DNA of 64,000 nucleotides from JAENVU01 sp963765075 (GCA_963765075.1 CAVXVA010000008.1:124001-188000); one strand, 5' to 3'; numbered from the stretch's first letter, positions 48,345-58,758 are shown. The notes: a model not told the origin generated them from the sequence alone. Translations and numbers: made by a program.

Positions 48345-51300
48345 CGATCGGCCTCCGCCCCCGCGGCGGCACCGCCGTCGATCTGTTGCTGCGCGTGGGC
48401 CTTGACCAGCGTGCCGTATTCCTCGTCGTTCAGCGCTCCCTTCGTCTTGGCCGAGTCGAGCGTCTCCATGATCTTGTCGGAGTGCTCAGTGTTGTGGGAC
48501 TGCATCGCCATACCCTTCGCCATCTCGGCAAAGGCCTTCGTGTTCTCCTGGTTGGAGAGGTAGGTGCGCATCGCGTTCTGCTGGGTGGCCCCCAGGCCGG
48601 TGATGTCGTTGAAGATACCGGCCTTGCCGAGCAGCTCGGTGATGCCGCCGAGTCCCTCGCCCAGCGCTGGAAGTGCCGGCGCGTTCTGGATGTTCACGAG
48701 CGGCGGCGCGAACGCTCGAACGCGGCCTTCCAGTCGGTGACGGTCGGCGTGGGCGTGGCGACCGGCAGGAGCGCGGTTGGCTCGTCGGTACGGAAGCGTT
48801 CCCAGTCCTGTGACGAGTTCTCCTTCACGCGCTCGCAAGCGTCGCACACGCCCTGCACCGCTTCGAGGAACACCCCGTCTGACGGCACACTGATGCGGTA
48901 CGGGGGCACCGGCTCCTCCGGCCGATAGTGGTCCATGATCGAGCACGCGCTCGGTCTCGCCTTCCTCGTCGACCTCCGAGAGGTAGGACTGGCTCACGCG
49001 GTAGCCCGCGGCGACTGGGAAGATGATTGAGTTCCCCGAGATCCCGAGCAGCTGGTTCTTCACAACCGACGCGAGGCTGCGGGCCGGTTGCGGGACGCCG
49101 AAGTCGTTGTAGACATCGATGTTGAACCCGTCGAGCAGCATGTACCGACGGTCTGGATCCAGCTGTGTCCAGAGGACCTTGTTGTAGTGCTCGATGTTGC
49201 TGTTGAGGTGCTCGATCAGCTTGCGGGCGAGATACCGGTCCTCGTCATGCGGGTCGCGCTGCTCGGAGGAATTCATCGGAGCGTTCACGACGTATGGAGA
49301 AACCACGTTGTCGTACAGATCGGTGTTGACGGTCGTGTTGACGACATAGCCGTCGGAGTGGCTCGCCGTGTAGTGGATGCTCAGGCCCTCGATGCTGAGC
49401 GTCGCCTGGTCCCAGAAGTCGGCCCAATAGCTGATCGTCTTGGAGTAACGGATTCGTACCTCGGTGATCTCCCGCCTGTCTTCGACGTGCGGGCTCCGAA
49501 GTTCATTCTGATCAGACGCCGGCCGCCGTGGTACTTCCCCGCTGGCGTCGTATCAAGAGTGGTAAAGGGCTCCAGCGTGATCGTGTTCTCCGTGAGGGCC
49601 TCGAAGATGCGCGGCGCGATCTCCTCGTTGAACGTCTGATCCCACTGTGAGATGGTCTTGTGGGCGAAGTAGTTCTGCAGGAAGGCCTCGAGGTCGTCGT
49701 AACCGAGCAGCCCGGCGACGGCTCGGCACAGGCGGTCATCGCGACTTCCGGGCTCGAAGAAGTCCTTGAAGTTGATGACCTCGATGACGTCTTCGGGACG
49801 GCCCGTCTGGAAGTTGTCGTAGATACGGATGTGGGAGTCGATGAACTTCTCCCGCTCCTCCCAACCGTGCTTCGAGATGTCCGGCCCGAGGAAGGCGTCG
49901 GCGATGAAGCCGAAGAGGCCACCACCGTGGTGGTTCACCAGCACCTCGCGCTTGACCACCGGGAAAGACTTGACCCGGTCGTAGACGGTCTTGGGGCGCG
50001 GGATGTCGACCCGCAGGTTGAAGTGTCCGGTCACCGACGTGATCGGGTCGTCGCAATAGGCGCCGGCAGGGAAGTCGACGAACTGGTAACCGGACTGGAT
50101 GCGGGCGTTCGCGTCGAACGCCGGGATCAACGGATGCTTGGCGCGATAGCGGAGGAACGGTACGGGCTGGAGATAGGTGTTGGCCGGGAGCGGAAGGAGG
50201 TGCTGTGCGAGCACGTCCGACCACTTGTAGATGTTGCTCGGCGAGAACTCCGTCATGAGGAGAGGGACGAAGATGCACTCCTCGACCGACTCGAGCTCCT
50301 GGAACACCGCGAAGTGCCGCAGCACCTCGAAGTACATCATCGTGAGCGCATGGCAGTGGTTATGGTTGGCGATGACGTCAGTCGTCAGGTCGTACGTCTG
50401 GCCCTCCCGGACCGTCGTTACCACGGTCGCATTCAGCTGCCGATAGCTGCGCGCGTTCTGCAGGATGCCCTGTCTCAGCTGCTCGCCGAAGAACATCGCA
50501 GTGTTGCGCGAGCTGTTCTGCGACGTGTTGGCTTCGGAGTTGGAGTACCCGCCGGCGACGCCCAGCGATGCCCCGATACCCCCGTACGACACGCCGACTC
50601 CGAGCCCGGCACTGACGCCAGCAGTGTTCGAGTCGCTGTGACCACGCAGCGCCTCAGCGACGTTGCCGCTCACCTGATCCAGCACGTTCCGTTCGTTGAT
50701 CAGGCTGGCGCTCAGCGACTCCGCTTGGGAGATCGACTGCGACTCGGACGCCTGAAGCCGATGACGTGCGTCAATCTGGACGATCTCACGTTTCTGGCCA
50801 GGCGCCAGGGCGAGGGAGTAGAGCAGGTCACCGAGCGAGTAGCCGTCGGCCTTGAACACCGCCTTGTAATGCAAGACGTGGCCGGTTGCGATCGTCACCG
50901 CCTGGTAGAGCGACAGATTCTCATGGGCACCGGGAGCGTCCTGCCAGCGAATCGGGTTGGCGAGGCTGACCCGGTCGCGGGTCTGGGTCACCGTCCCGCC
51001 CTGGAGGTCGAAGTTCCAACCGTCGGAGTTCCGCACCAGCGTGTAATTGGCAACGTCCGGATCGGAGGTCCGCACGATGCCTCGATACGAGAACTCGGCC
51101 AATGTGCGATTCGGCACGGAGAGGTTCACGCACCCGGCACCGAGGTCCTGGGTGTAGTCACCCGAGCCGACGAGGTCTGCCTGGTCAGGGAGGCGCCCAG
51201 CCCCGTTCCCGCCGTGACAGTCGCAGTCCTCACCGTCCGCGTGTGGGCAGGTCGGGTCGGTGACGAGCAGGTAGAGGAAGTCATCCGAGATGGTGTCCGG

Positions 51301-52020
51301 CGAATTCTCAGCGTGGACCGCGATGTCGGCCGGATGGTCGGGCGCAAGTGACGTCAGCGCCTGCGCGTGGACATAGTCCCCTGACGGGTAGGGCATCCAG
51401 AAGTTGCCCGACGAGTCGGTGGACGCCGCCCCGACGACCCTCCACACGCCGTCGTCGGTCTCCTTGGCCTGAACGATGACGGTGACGTCCTTGACCGGGC
51501 AGTCCTTCACGAGTTCGACGACGCGTCCGCGCAGCCGCTTGCCCACCGACGTCGGCCCCTCGCCGGGATCCAACCGCACAGGCCTCACACGGTCGACGAC
51601 GATCTCGAGCTCCGCGAGCTCCTCCGAACGCGCCGGATGCGTTGCTGTCCACTGCACGACTCCGTCGAAGGACTTGACGGTGACCGCAACCAGCGCAGGC
51701 CGGCCTCCGACGACGATCTTGCGTGACTCGGCGAAATCGAAGGGAACCCGTCCGTGTTCGAGTCGGTTGACGCTGTTGGCCCAGTCGTAGCGGAAGGACG
51801 TCGCGAGCGAACCGTCGGAAGGTTGGTACTGCGCTTCGAGTTCGTAGAAGACCAGATCCTTCTTCGTGAGCGCCGGTCGACCGTCGGAACGCAATTCGAA
51901 GGTGCCGGCGATCGTCAGTGGTGCGAGCTCGCCGAGCTCGAGGGGGAAGTCGAAAAGCGCGGGCAGGTACCGGACGACCCACTTGAGGAGCTCGGGCTCG
52001 GGCTCGAGCCCGATGCTCAC
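48345..52020 (-). pseudogene. Large unrecognised protein (~1,200 aa), frame-broken
   Basis: From the ATG at 52020 the first 862 codons or so are intact. Residues ~150-260 contain a carboxypeptidase-regulatory-like beta domain (LRGRVVELVKDCPVKDVTVI). ~380-470 have GHVLHYKAVFKADGYSLGDL and LALAPGQKREIVQIDARHRL. ~470-560 are Ser/Gly/Asn rich (SYGGIGASLGVAGGYSNSEA). ~560-860 contain NHNHCHALTMMYFEVLRHFA. The frame shifts near 49490 (to RYSKTISYWADFWDQ), 48942 and 48715 (to LVNIQNAPALPALGEG). A helical C-terminal part follows (GATQQNAMRTYLSNQEN). I do not recognise a family. It starts within the end of its upstream partner and precedes a protease and an amidase. Confidence 0.6.
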
Positions 52021-52668
52021 GAGGGACCGTCGCAGGACCTCCCGATTCTCCGGCTGAAGTCGTCGAAGATGGTGTCGGGTCCGATTTCGGTGGCATCCAG
52101 ATACCGAATGAAGAGCAGTGCCAGGAACTGCTCGTCACGCCCGGTCAGATCTGACCAGACACGGGCGTACTCTTCGAGGCGCTCGGCGTTGACGAGCACG
52201 ATCCGACGTTCCAACTCAGGCCCGGGATCGGCATCCGTCGCGCACTCGAGCCCCGACGCCGCCCACAAGCGCGCCCCGTCCGAGAATGCCCCACTGACGA
52301 TCAGGGGGATTGCGCGCACGATCGTCGTTCCGACCACGGCACTGTCGATGCTGAACTCGACGGGAATTCCGAAGGCCAACGACGCCAGTCGGCCCTCGGC
52401 GAACGCCGTAAGGAAGAATCGAACGAAGCGGCTCCGCGCTGCCGGTCGGCGCGCCGACGAGCCCTGACGCCGACGCGACGATCGAGTACTGATCAGCGTC
52501 GAGCCGCTGATCCGCTCCTACCGGGTCGGTTTCGACTAGTACCCGCTCGATGCGGTCGTCGCCAGCGACGAAATCGAAGACCGGCAGCTGCGCTCCTATC
52601 TGAACGGAATCCACCGGCGCATCTACGTCCGCGCCGCGATAGGCGAAACTTCGCTGCAGCGTGACCAT
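52017..52668 (-). pseudogene. Small partner of the large protein, frame-broken
   Basis: From the ATG at 52668 (preceded by AGAGGGGG) the product begins MVTLQRSFAYRGADVDAPVD and, after a shift near 52420, continues FFLTAFAEGRLASLAFGIPV to SRRIGRSCDGPS, about 216 residues. One base too many over the whole length explains the shift. It overlaps the start of the large gene by four bases, which argues for a former operon. No family is recognised. Sequence is soluble with an acidic C-terminal half. Confidence 0.5.
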
Positions 52669-52799
52669 TACAGCCCCCTCTCCGAGCCTCAGCCGCTGGT
52701 CCGGCCATGCTCCTGCCTCGGCGGACGGTAACCGCTCCGACTGGTGATTTCCAGGGCCACCTTCGAATGTCGAGACAGGGGGCGTCCGCCGACCGGGAC

Positions 52800-53210
52800 C
52801 GCAGAAAGAACTGACACTGACAAGAAGCGCGCGTCCTATGAAGGCAAGCTCAAGCGTCTCGAAGCCGAACGCCAGAAGCTGCTCCAAGCCCACTACGCCG
52901 ATGCCGTACCGCTCGATCTGATGAAGAGCGAACAGGCGCGCATCACCGAAGAGATCGCCAGCACCAACAACGCGCTGCAAGGTGCGGTGTTCGATGCTGA
53001 GCGCATCGAGCAGACTGCCGAGCGGGTAGTGCAGCTCCTGAAGAACTGCCAGACGACCTACGAGGAGATGGGGCCCCACGAACGCCGGCTCATGAACCAG
53101 GCCTTCTTTCACAAGATCTGGGTCACCGAGGAAGGCGTCGTCGGCTGGGAGTACTAGCAACCCTTCGCCAGCCTGCTCAGACGCCACAAGGCAAAGAGCC
53201 GATCTTCACG
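52800..53210 (+). pseudogene. Serine recombinase, C-terminal remnant
   Basis: Only the coiled-coil and end of a resolvase/large serine recombinase remain: ASYEGKLKRLEAERQKLLQA, DLMKSEQARITEEIASTNNA and NQAFFHKIWVTEEGVVGWEY. The catalytic domain and zinc ribbon are missing. A TAG at 53155 interrupts what should read on as QPFASLL, so the remnant is itself decayed. It lies 120 bases from tRNA-Ser(GGA) at the edge of the island and is the best trace of how the island arrived. Confidence 0.75.
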
Positions 53211-53331
53211 GCCGAGGTCCAAGAAATCTCGGCAGGCGAACGCTGGCGACCCCGACAGACACGCTATGAACGAAGACGCCCCAGCCAGACGGCCGGGGCT
53301 TCCCATCGGCCTGGTTCGAAACAGATCTACT

Positions 53332-53419
53332 TGGCGGAGGGAGAGGGATTCGAACCCTCGGTGAGTTTCCCCACACACGCTTTCCAAGCGTGCCGATTCG
53401 GCCGCTCTCGCACCCCTCC
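53332..53419 (-). tRNA. tRNA-Ser (GGA)
   Basis: An 88-base class II tRNA with encoded CCA. Acceptor GGAGGGG pairs with TCCCTCC (one G-U). The anticodon arm CACGC-TTGGAAA-GCGTG carries GGA, reading UCC and UCU. The long variable arm GTGGGGAAACTCACC equals that of the tRNA-Ser at 20.3 kb. It borders the island. Confidence 0.95.
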
Positions 53420-53490
53420 GGGCGTCTCGCGAGCGAGACGTCGAGTGGGTGATGGTAGCGGGCGAGGTCCTGATACCCTCCCCTCGCGGA

Positions 53491-53712
53491 CCGTGCTAGG
53501 TGGGGAACCTGTGGTGCCCTGTAACCCTCAATCCACATGTGGGGGGCTGAATTCCTGCCTGAGGCTCGAGCCGGAATAGGGAAGGCGACTCGCACGCAGC
53601 GTCGAGGGCCGGGTCCTGCGCAACGAGATCTCGTGAACCGAGTCAGGTCCGGAAGGAAGCAGCTCTCAGCGGGCCCTCTCGTGTGCCGCAGGGTTGCCTG
53701 GTCTGAGCCAGC
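53491..53712 (+). ncRNA. ffs: Signal recognition particle RNA, large bacterial type
   Basis: The domain IV hallmark AGTCAGGTCCGGAAGGAAGC (53641-53660) is present, which is the Ffh-binding loop. Upstream, GTGCTAGGTGGGGA and GGTGCCCTGTAACCC resemble the Alu-domain start of the large SRP RNA, and the end GGGTTGCCTGGTCTGAGC pairs with the 5' end. The ends are approximate. It functions with Ffh in co-translational membrane targeting. Confidence 0.88.
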
Positions 53713-53822
53713 GACGAGACCCGCGCCCTATTGCGTCGAGTCGATTGCAGGTGCACGGTCCGCATCCGCGAATTTGCGGGTGGTCCCTCACTCCGGGACG
53801 CCACGCGAATACTCTCCCGCCC

Positions 53823-54599
53823 GTGGGGGAGAGGGCGAAATCCACGTCGCGTACGCGCGCGCTGACTGCAGTGCCGCGCGTCCGGGCGCCGATTCGGTTG
53901 ACCGTGTTCGCGGTGCTGGCGCTCGCGGGCGTCAGCGTCGTGTCGTTCCCGTCTCCCGGTGCTGCCGGACCGTCGGATCCACCCGGGTTGCGCGTTGCGG
54001 TCCTGACGCCGGACTTCACCGATTCACTCAGCTTCGAGACTGCCCCCGGTCGGATTCAGGCGATCGCGGCGGCTTCCAACAGCCATACGAATTTGCGGTC
54101 GGTGTTCTGGTGGTCCGACGCGCCGGTCGAAACCGATGCCACGAGCTGCGCGACCTGGACCGACGAGGCCGGCACGCTGACCCAGCAGGGTGCTGCACTC
54201 CACCTGACCGACGGTCCGCGTGGCTCGGTTCAAGCAATCACCGTGACCAAGAACATCTACTTCGGTGGTCCATGGATCTTCAACGTCCACGTCTGGGATT
54301 CCGACACCGGTCGGATGGAGCGGCTCGACTCCGTCCCGGTGCGCTCGCTGCTCGTGGACAACGACGAGGCTCAGGTGCGGCCGCTGCCCTGGCGGCTCTG
54401 CGCCCGCACCCGGGGCTCCGAGCTCTCGTTCAAGGTCTGGCCGACCGCCGCCGCGGAGCCACCGTGGGGCGACTCCCGATTCGGGGGCACGATCGCCCTG
54501 CCTGCCGATGCCCCCGCGTCCGGCGCCAGCGGCTGGTACGTCGGTCACATGAGCCCCGGCACCGTGTCGACATTCAGCGACCTCGAGACCACGGCTTGA
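53823..54599 (+). CDS. Secreted hypothetical protein
   Basis: About 258 residues. A signal peptide (VRAPIRLTVFAVLALAGVSV ending SPGAAG) leads a mature domain of mixed beta character with NSHTNLRSVFWWSDAPVE, LTDGPRGSVQAITVTKN, YFGGPWIFNVHVWDSDTG and LPWRLCARTRGSELSFKVW. The pattern of beta strands with WDSDTG resembles lectin-like folds of the concanavalin type, but I do not name a family. The GTG at 53823 may be leaderless (AATACT about 10 bases upstream); a GTG at 53871 would give an ideal short signal peptide and is the alternative. Confidence 0.65.
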   Translation: MGERAKSTSRTRALTAVPRVRAPIRLTVFAVLALAGVSVVSFPSPGAAGPSDPPGLRVAVLTPDFTDSLSFETAPGRIQAIAAASNSHTNLRSVFWWSDAPVETDATSCATWTDEAGTLTQQGAALHLTDGPRGSVQAITVTKNIYFGGPWIFNVHVWDSDTGRMERLDSVPVRSLLVDNDEAQVRPLPWRLCARTRGSELSFKVWPTAAAEPPWGDSRFGGTIALPADAPASGASGWYVGHMSPGTVSTFSDLETTA

Positions 54600-54637
54600 C
54601 CCGACGGGGAGCGTCGCCGGGTCGATAGGGTCGGGCG

Positions 54638-56574
54638 ATGTCGTTCCAGGCCCTGTACCGGAAGTACCGACCGCAACGGTTCGGCGAGCTGGTCGGTCAG
54701 GACCACATCACCGCGGCGCTGCGCAACGCGGTTCGAGAGAACCGGATCGGCCACGCCTACCTCTTCTCCGGGCCGCGCGGAAATGGCAAGACCACGACGG
54801 CTCGCGTCCTGGCCAAGGCGCTCAACTGCCTCGATCTCGGTGACGACGGGGAGCCGTGCGGGCAGTGCGAGAACTGTGTGTCGATCGCGGCCGGGACCTT
54901 CAGCGATCTGATCGAGATGGACGCCGCGTCGAACCGGGGGATCGACGACGCCCGAGACCTCGTGAGCCGGATCAGTCTCGGCCTCGGCGCCACCTCCAAG
55001 CGGAAGGTGTACCTCCTCGACGAGGTGCACATGCTCACTCCGCAGGCGGCGAACACGCTCCTCAAGACCATCGAGGAACCTCCGGCTCACGTGGTCTTCA
55101 TCCTCGCGACCACCGAACCCGAGAAGGTGCTGCCCACGATTCGGTCGCGCACGCAGCACTTCGAGTTCAAGTACCTGACCGTCGACGAGTTGACCGGCCT
55201 GCTCGCGTCGGTCCTGACCGACGAAGGTGTCGAGTTCGAAACCGATGCGTTGGCGATCGTGGCACGCGCAGCCGGCGGTTCGGCGCGCGACTCCGAGTCC
55301 CTGCTGGACCTGGTCCTGGCGCGCGGCGGTGCCGTCACGGTGGCGGCGGTCGAGGCCGCGCTCGGCGGCGCACCCTTCGAACTCCAGATGACGATCCTCG
55401 ACGCCGTCGCGGCCGAGGACGTTGCCGGTGTCCTCACCGGCGTCGCCGCCTTACTCGATGCCGCGCACGACCCGCGCCGTATCGCCGAAGGATTGCTCGG
55501 GTCGCTGCGAGACGCGTTCATCTCCGTGGCGGGTGCGGGTCGGGTCGCGATCGACGAGCCCGACGAGGTCCGAGCCCGACTCCGGACCGTCGGGGAGACG
55601 ATGGGGAACGCGGTACTGGTGCGCGCCCTCGAAACGTTGGGGCAAGCCATCGTCGACATGCGGGGCACCGATGCCGCCGATCCGCGCCTCGTCTTGGAGA
55701 TTGCGCTGGTCCGGCTGGCCCGGCGTGATGCCGCGGGCTCGCTGCAAGCACTCGCCGATCGTGTCGACCGACTGGAGGCCCGCCTCGAACCGGGCGGTGC
55801 GCCGGTATCGGCCGGCGCGGTACCCGCGGCTCCGACCGCGGCTGCGCCCCACCTACGCCCGAACCAACGCCCGCACCCACGAGGTCGGCGGCGCCGGCGC
55901 GGCCGGCCCGGACGCGACGCGCCGCGGCCGAACCCGAGGAGCCCGCGGCGCCGACACCTTCGAGCGATGCCGACGCGGCTCCGGTTCCGCGGGGTCGACC
56001 GGCCGCGCTGGGCGCACTGCGCAAAGCCGCGGCGTCGACGTCCCCCGCCGGTGCCGACCCGGAACCGGCTCCGGCAGCTGCGGCGGATGCCGACGCGCCG
56101 GCGCCGCCGACCGACCCGGCGGTGGAGTTCGACTTCTCCGACGTGATCGTGGCCTGGGCGAGGGTGTTGGACGCCGTGCCGAAGTCGCTGCGGGCATCGG
56201 TGATGGAGGCCCAGCCGGTGCGGGTCGAAGGCAACGTCATCGTCTTCGGCGTGGCTCGGAATCACATCGACGCGGTGAAACCCAAGTTCCAGAAAGACGC
56301 GGATGCCATCCGTCAGGCGTTCATCCAGGAACTGGGTGGGCCGCCGCGGTTCAAGTTCACCCAGCAGGAGTGGGGCGACGGCGAAGGTCCGCCGCACCGC
56401 CTGAACGTCGCCCCCGAACCCGAACCGCCACCGGAGTTCGATGACGCCATCGACCTGGTCGATCCGGAAGAACTCGTGGACGCACCAATGAGTGAGGGGC
56501 CGGCAGTAGATTCGGTGACACGTCTTGCCGATCAGTTCGGTGCGACGGTCGTGGAAGAGCAGCCGAAGCCGTAG
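54638..56574 (+). CDS. dnaX: DNA polymerase III subunit gamma/tau (one frame break)
   Basis: DnaX is the clamp-loader ATPase and is essential. MSFQALYRKYRPQRFGELVG, Walker A GPRGNGKTT, the zinc cysteines (CGQCENC), Walker B LLDEVHML, and the SRC-like sensor IRSRTQHFEF are intact in the first ~400 residues. At CCCC 55847-55850 one C is missing: adding it gives AAPPTPEPTPAPTRSAAP and a continuous linker into the tau-type C-terminal domain (VEFDFSDVIVAWARVLDAVP). Full length would be ~645 residues. Without the correction translation would stop at 56146 after an Arg/Pro-rich tail. A sequencing indel is most likely. Confidence 0.92.
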
Positions 56575-56582
56575 GGGATCTC

Positions 56583-56912
56583 GTGGCCAAATCGAAGCCG
56601 CCAATGAACAACATGATGCGGCAGGTCCAGCAGATGCAGGAAGACATGTTCGCCGCGCAGGCCGCGCTGGCCGAGACCACCGTCGAGGGGTCGGCCGGCG
56701 GAGGCATGGTCAAGGCGATGGTCACCGGTACCGGTGACCTCGTGTCGATCACCCTGTCGCCCGACGTCGTGGACCCCGACGACATCGAGATGCTCCAAGA
56801 TCTCGTCGTTGCCGCCGTCGCCGACGCGAACCGGGCTGCGCAAGCGATTCAGTCCGAGCGGATGGGTGGCGTCACCGGCGGTATCGATCTGAGTGCTTTC
56901 GGCCTTGGCTGA
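56583..56912 (+). CDS. YbaB/EbfC nucleoid-associated protein
   Basis: A 109-residue DNA-binding protein that always accompanies dnaX and recR. NNMMRQVQQMQEDMFAAQAALAET, the GGGMVKAMVTGTGDLVSI core and DPDDIEMLQDLVVAAVADAN are typical. The GTG at 56583 follows AGGGGATCT; the gap from dnaX is eight bases, so it is in the dnaX-ybaB-recR operon. Confidence 0.93.
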   Translation: MAKSKPPMNNMMRQVQQMQEDMFAAQAALAETTVEGSAGGGMVKAMVTGTGDLVSITLSPDVVDPDDIEMLQDLVVAAVADANRAAQAIQSERMGGVTGGIDLSAFGLG

Positions 56913-56945
56913 GGTGGCGGTCGTCCCTGACCCCGCGGGCCGTTC

Positions 56946-57554
56946 GTGACGTCGGTCTACGCCGGACCCGTCCAACGCTTGATCGACGAACTGGGTCGGT
57001 TACCCGGTATCGGTCCGAAGTCGGCTCAGCGGATCGCGTTCTACATTCTGAAGGTCGCGCCCGAAGACGCACGCCGGTTGGCCGGGTCGATCGTCGAGGT
57101 CAAGGACAAGATCTCGTGGTGTCGACGGTGCTTCAACATCGCCGAAGGTGAGCTCTGCCAGTTCTGTCAGGACGAGCGTCGGGACCGTACGGTCCTGTGC
57201 GTGGTCGAGGAACCACGAGACATCGTGGCCGTCGAGCGGACCCAGGAGTTCCGCGGCTCCTATCACGTACTCCAGGGAACGATCAGCCCGATCGAGGGCA
57301 TCGGGCCGGATCAACTCCGGATCAAGGAGTTGCTCGCGAGGGTGCGCGACGACGGCGTGACCGAAGTGATCCTCGCCACCAATCCCAACACCGACGGCGA
57401 AGTCACCGCGATGTATCTGGCGCGGGCGTTGAGCGACAGCGGCACCAAGGTCACGCGGATTGCCAGTGGCCTGCCCGTAGGTGGCGATCTCGAATACGCC
57501 GACGAAGTCACCCTCGGCCGCGCCTTCGAAGGCCGCCGCACCCTCGACCCCTGA
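56946..57554 (+). CDS. recR: Recombination mediator RecR
   Basis: RecR acts with RecF/RecO to load RecA at gaps. A 202-residue protein with the helix-hairpin-helix RLPGIGPKSAQRIAFYIL, a zinc finger CRRCFNIAEGELCQFC, and a Toprim domain (VVEEPRDIVAVERT, EVILATNPNTDGEVTAMYLA). It is the third gene of the dnaX-ybaB-recR group. Its GTG start at 56946 lies 33 bases after ybaB. A long hairpin lies between it and the convergent metX. Confidence 0.96.
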   Translation: MTSVYAGPVQRLIDELGRLPGIGPKSAQRIAFYILKVAPEDARRLAGSIVEVKDKISWCRRCFNIAEGELCQFCQDERRDRTVLCVVEEPRDIVAVERTQEFRGSYHVLQGTISPIEGIGPDQLRIKELLARVRDDGVTEVILATNPNTDGEVTAMYLARALSDSGTKVTRIASGLPVGGDLEYADEVTLGRAFEGRRTLDP

Positions 57555-57557
57555 ACG

Positions 57558-57597
57558 TGCGTCAATAACCCCCGCGCCCGGCGGGGTTATTGACGCA
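57558..57597. terminator. Bidirectional hairpin between recR and metX
   Basis: Perfect 15-base arms TGCGTCAATAACCCC (57558-57572) and GGGGTTATTGACGCA (57583-57597) enclose ~10 bases. It starts three bases after the recR stop and ends 15 bases before the metX stop, so it serves both strands. The arms are longer than for the usual terminators here. Confidence 0.8.
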
Positions 57598-57612
57598 AGT
57601 TCGGGCTGGGGG

Positions 57613-58749
57613 TCAGCGCAGCGCCGAGCGGATGATGGTGCCGACCTGCTCGGGTTCGGTGAGGAAGCCGTCGTGGCCGTCGAGGGATTCGATGACGTGC
57701 AGCGTCTCTGCACTCGGGATCAGCTCCACGAGTTCTTCCTGGAGCCGGAGCGGGTAGAGCCGGTCCGAGGCAATGCCCGCGACGGTGACGGCGCCTTTGA
57801 TGCGGCGCAACGCCGCGGGGATGCCGCCGCGGCCGCGTCCGACGTCGTGGTGATTCATGGCCTGGGACAACGTGATGTAGGTGTTCGCGTCGAACCGATG
57901 GCTGAGTTTGGCGCCGTGATAGTCGAGGTAGGACTCGATCGCGTAGCGGCCACCTTCCATCGGGCTCTCGTCGCCCTGGTGACCCCGACCGAACCGATGA
58001 TCGAGTTCGATCTCGGATCGGTACGACACCTGCCCAATCCCGCGCGCGAGCGACATCCCCCGCCATGGCCCGTCGCCCGGGGCTGCGTCGTAGTAGTCGC
58101 CGCCGCGATACAACGGGTCGGCGCGAATCGCCCGAGTTTGGAGTGAACACAACGCGATCTCCTCGGCGGTGGCCTGCGCCCCACACGCGATGATCACCGA
58201 ACGCGGCACCCGATCCGGGAACGACACCGCCCACTCGAGGGCCCGTTGCCCACCCATCGAGCCGCCGATGACCGCCGACCACGCATCGATGCCGAGCTGC
58301 GTCGCGAGCGCGGCCTCGACCACCACCTGATCACGGATCGTGATGACCGGAAACGTGGATCCGTACGGCGCGCCCGTCGCCGGGTCGTCCGCGGCCGGTC
58401 CGGTGGTCCCTTGGCAGCCGCCGAGCACGTTCGGACACACCACGAAGTAGCGGTCGGTGTCGATCGCCAACCCCGGCCCGACCACATGCTCCCACCAACC
58501 GGTTTGTGCGTGACCGGGCCCGGTCGGTCCGGTGGCGTGGCTGTCGCCGGTGAGCGCGTGCAGGATCAGCAGTGCGTTCGACCGTTCGGCATCGAGCGCA
58601 CCCCAGGTTTCGTACGCGACGGTGACGTGCGCGAGCCGACCACCTATCTCGAGCACATGCGCACGGGCGTCGAACAGCGTTGCGAACTGGCGACGGCCCG
58701 GGTGATCCCCGGGCCGCCATGCGCCAGTGACGGGAACAGGAGCTTCCAC
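57613..58749 (-). CDS. metX: Homoserine O-acetyltransferase
   Basis: MetX acetylates homoserine with acetyl-CoA for methionine synthesis. A 378-residue alpha/beta-hydrolase with the nucleophile elbow GGSMGGQRALEWAV, the oxyanion segment ALTGDSHA, YRSEIELDHRFGR, and the His-bearing end ESLDGHDGFLTE. It lies nine bases downstream of metY and is co-transcribed with it. The start is the GTG at 58749. The leader of metY probably controls both. Confidence 0.95.
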   Translation of the reverse strand: MEAPVPVTGAWRPGDHPGRRQFATLFDARAHVLEIGGRLAHVTVAYETWGALDAERSNALLILHALTGDSHATGPTGPGHAQTGWWEHVVGPGLAIDTDRYFVVCPNVLGGCQGTTGPAADDPATGAPYGSTFPVITIRDQVVVEAALATQLGIDAWSAVIGGSMGGQRALEWAVSFPDRVPRSVIIACGAQATAEEIALCSLQTRAIRADPLYRGGDYYDAAPGDGPWRGMSLARGIGQVSYRSEIELDHRFGRGHQGDESPMEGGRYAIESYLDYHGAKLSHRFDANTYITLSQAMNHHDVGRGRGGIPAALRRIKGAVTVAGIASDRLYPLRLQEELVELIPSAETLHVIESLDGHDGFLTEPEQVGTIIRSALR

Positions 58750-58758
58750 GGTGCCGGG

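Noticed and set aside
49660..51351. 563-codon plus-strand frame opposite the large island protein
   Set aside because: The minus strand carries the structured protein with overlaps to neighbours; the plus frame is a shadow with biased Arg/Val/Glu content.
46480..53419. Direct repeat of the tRNA-Ser 3' end at the left island edge
   Set aside because: No such repeat was found around 46.5 kb, so a classical tRNA attachment-site duplication is not supported.
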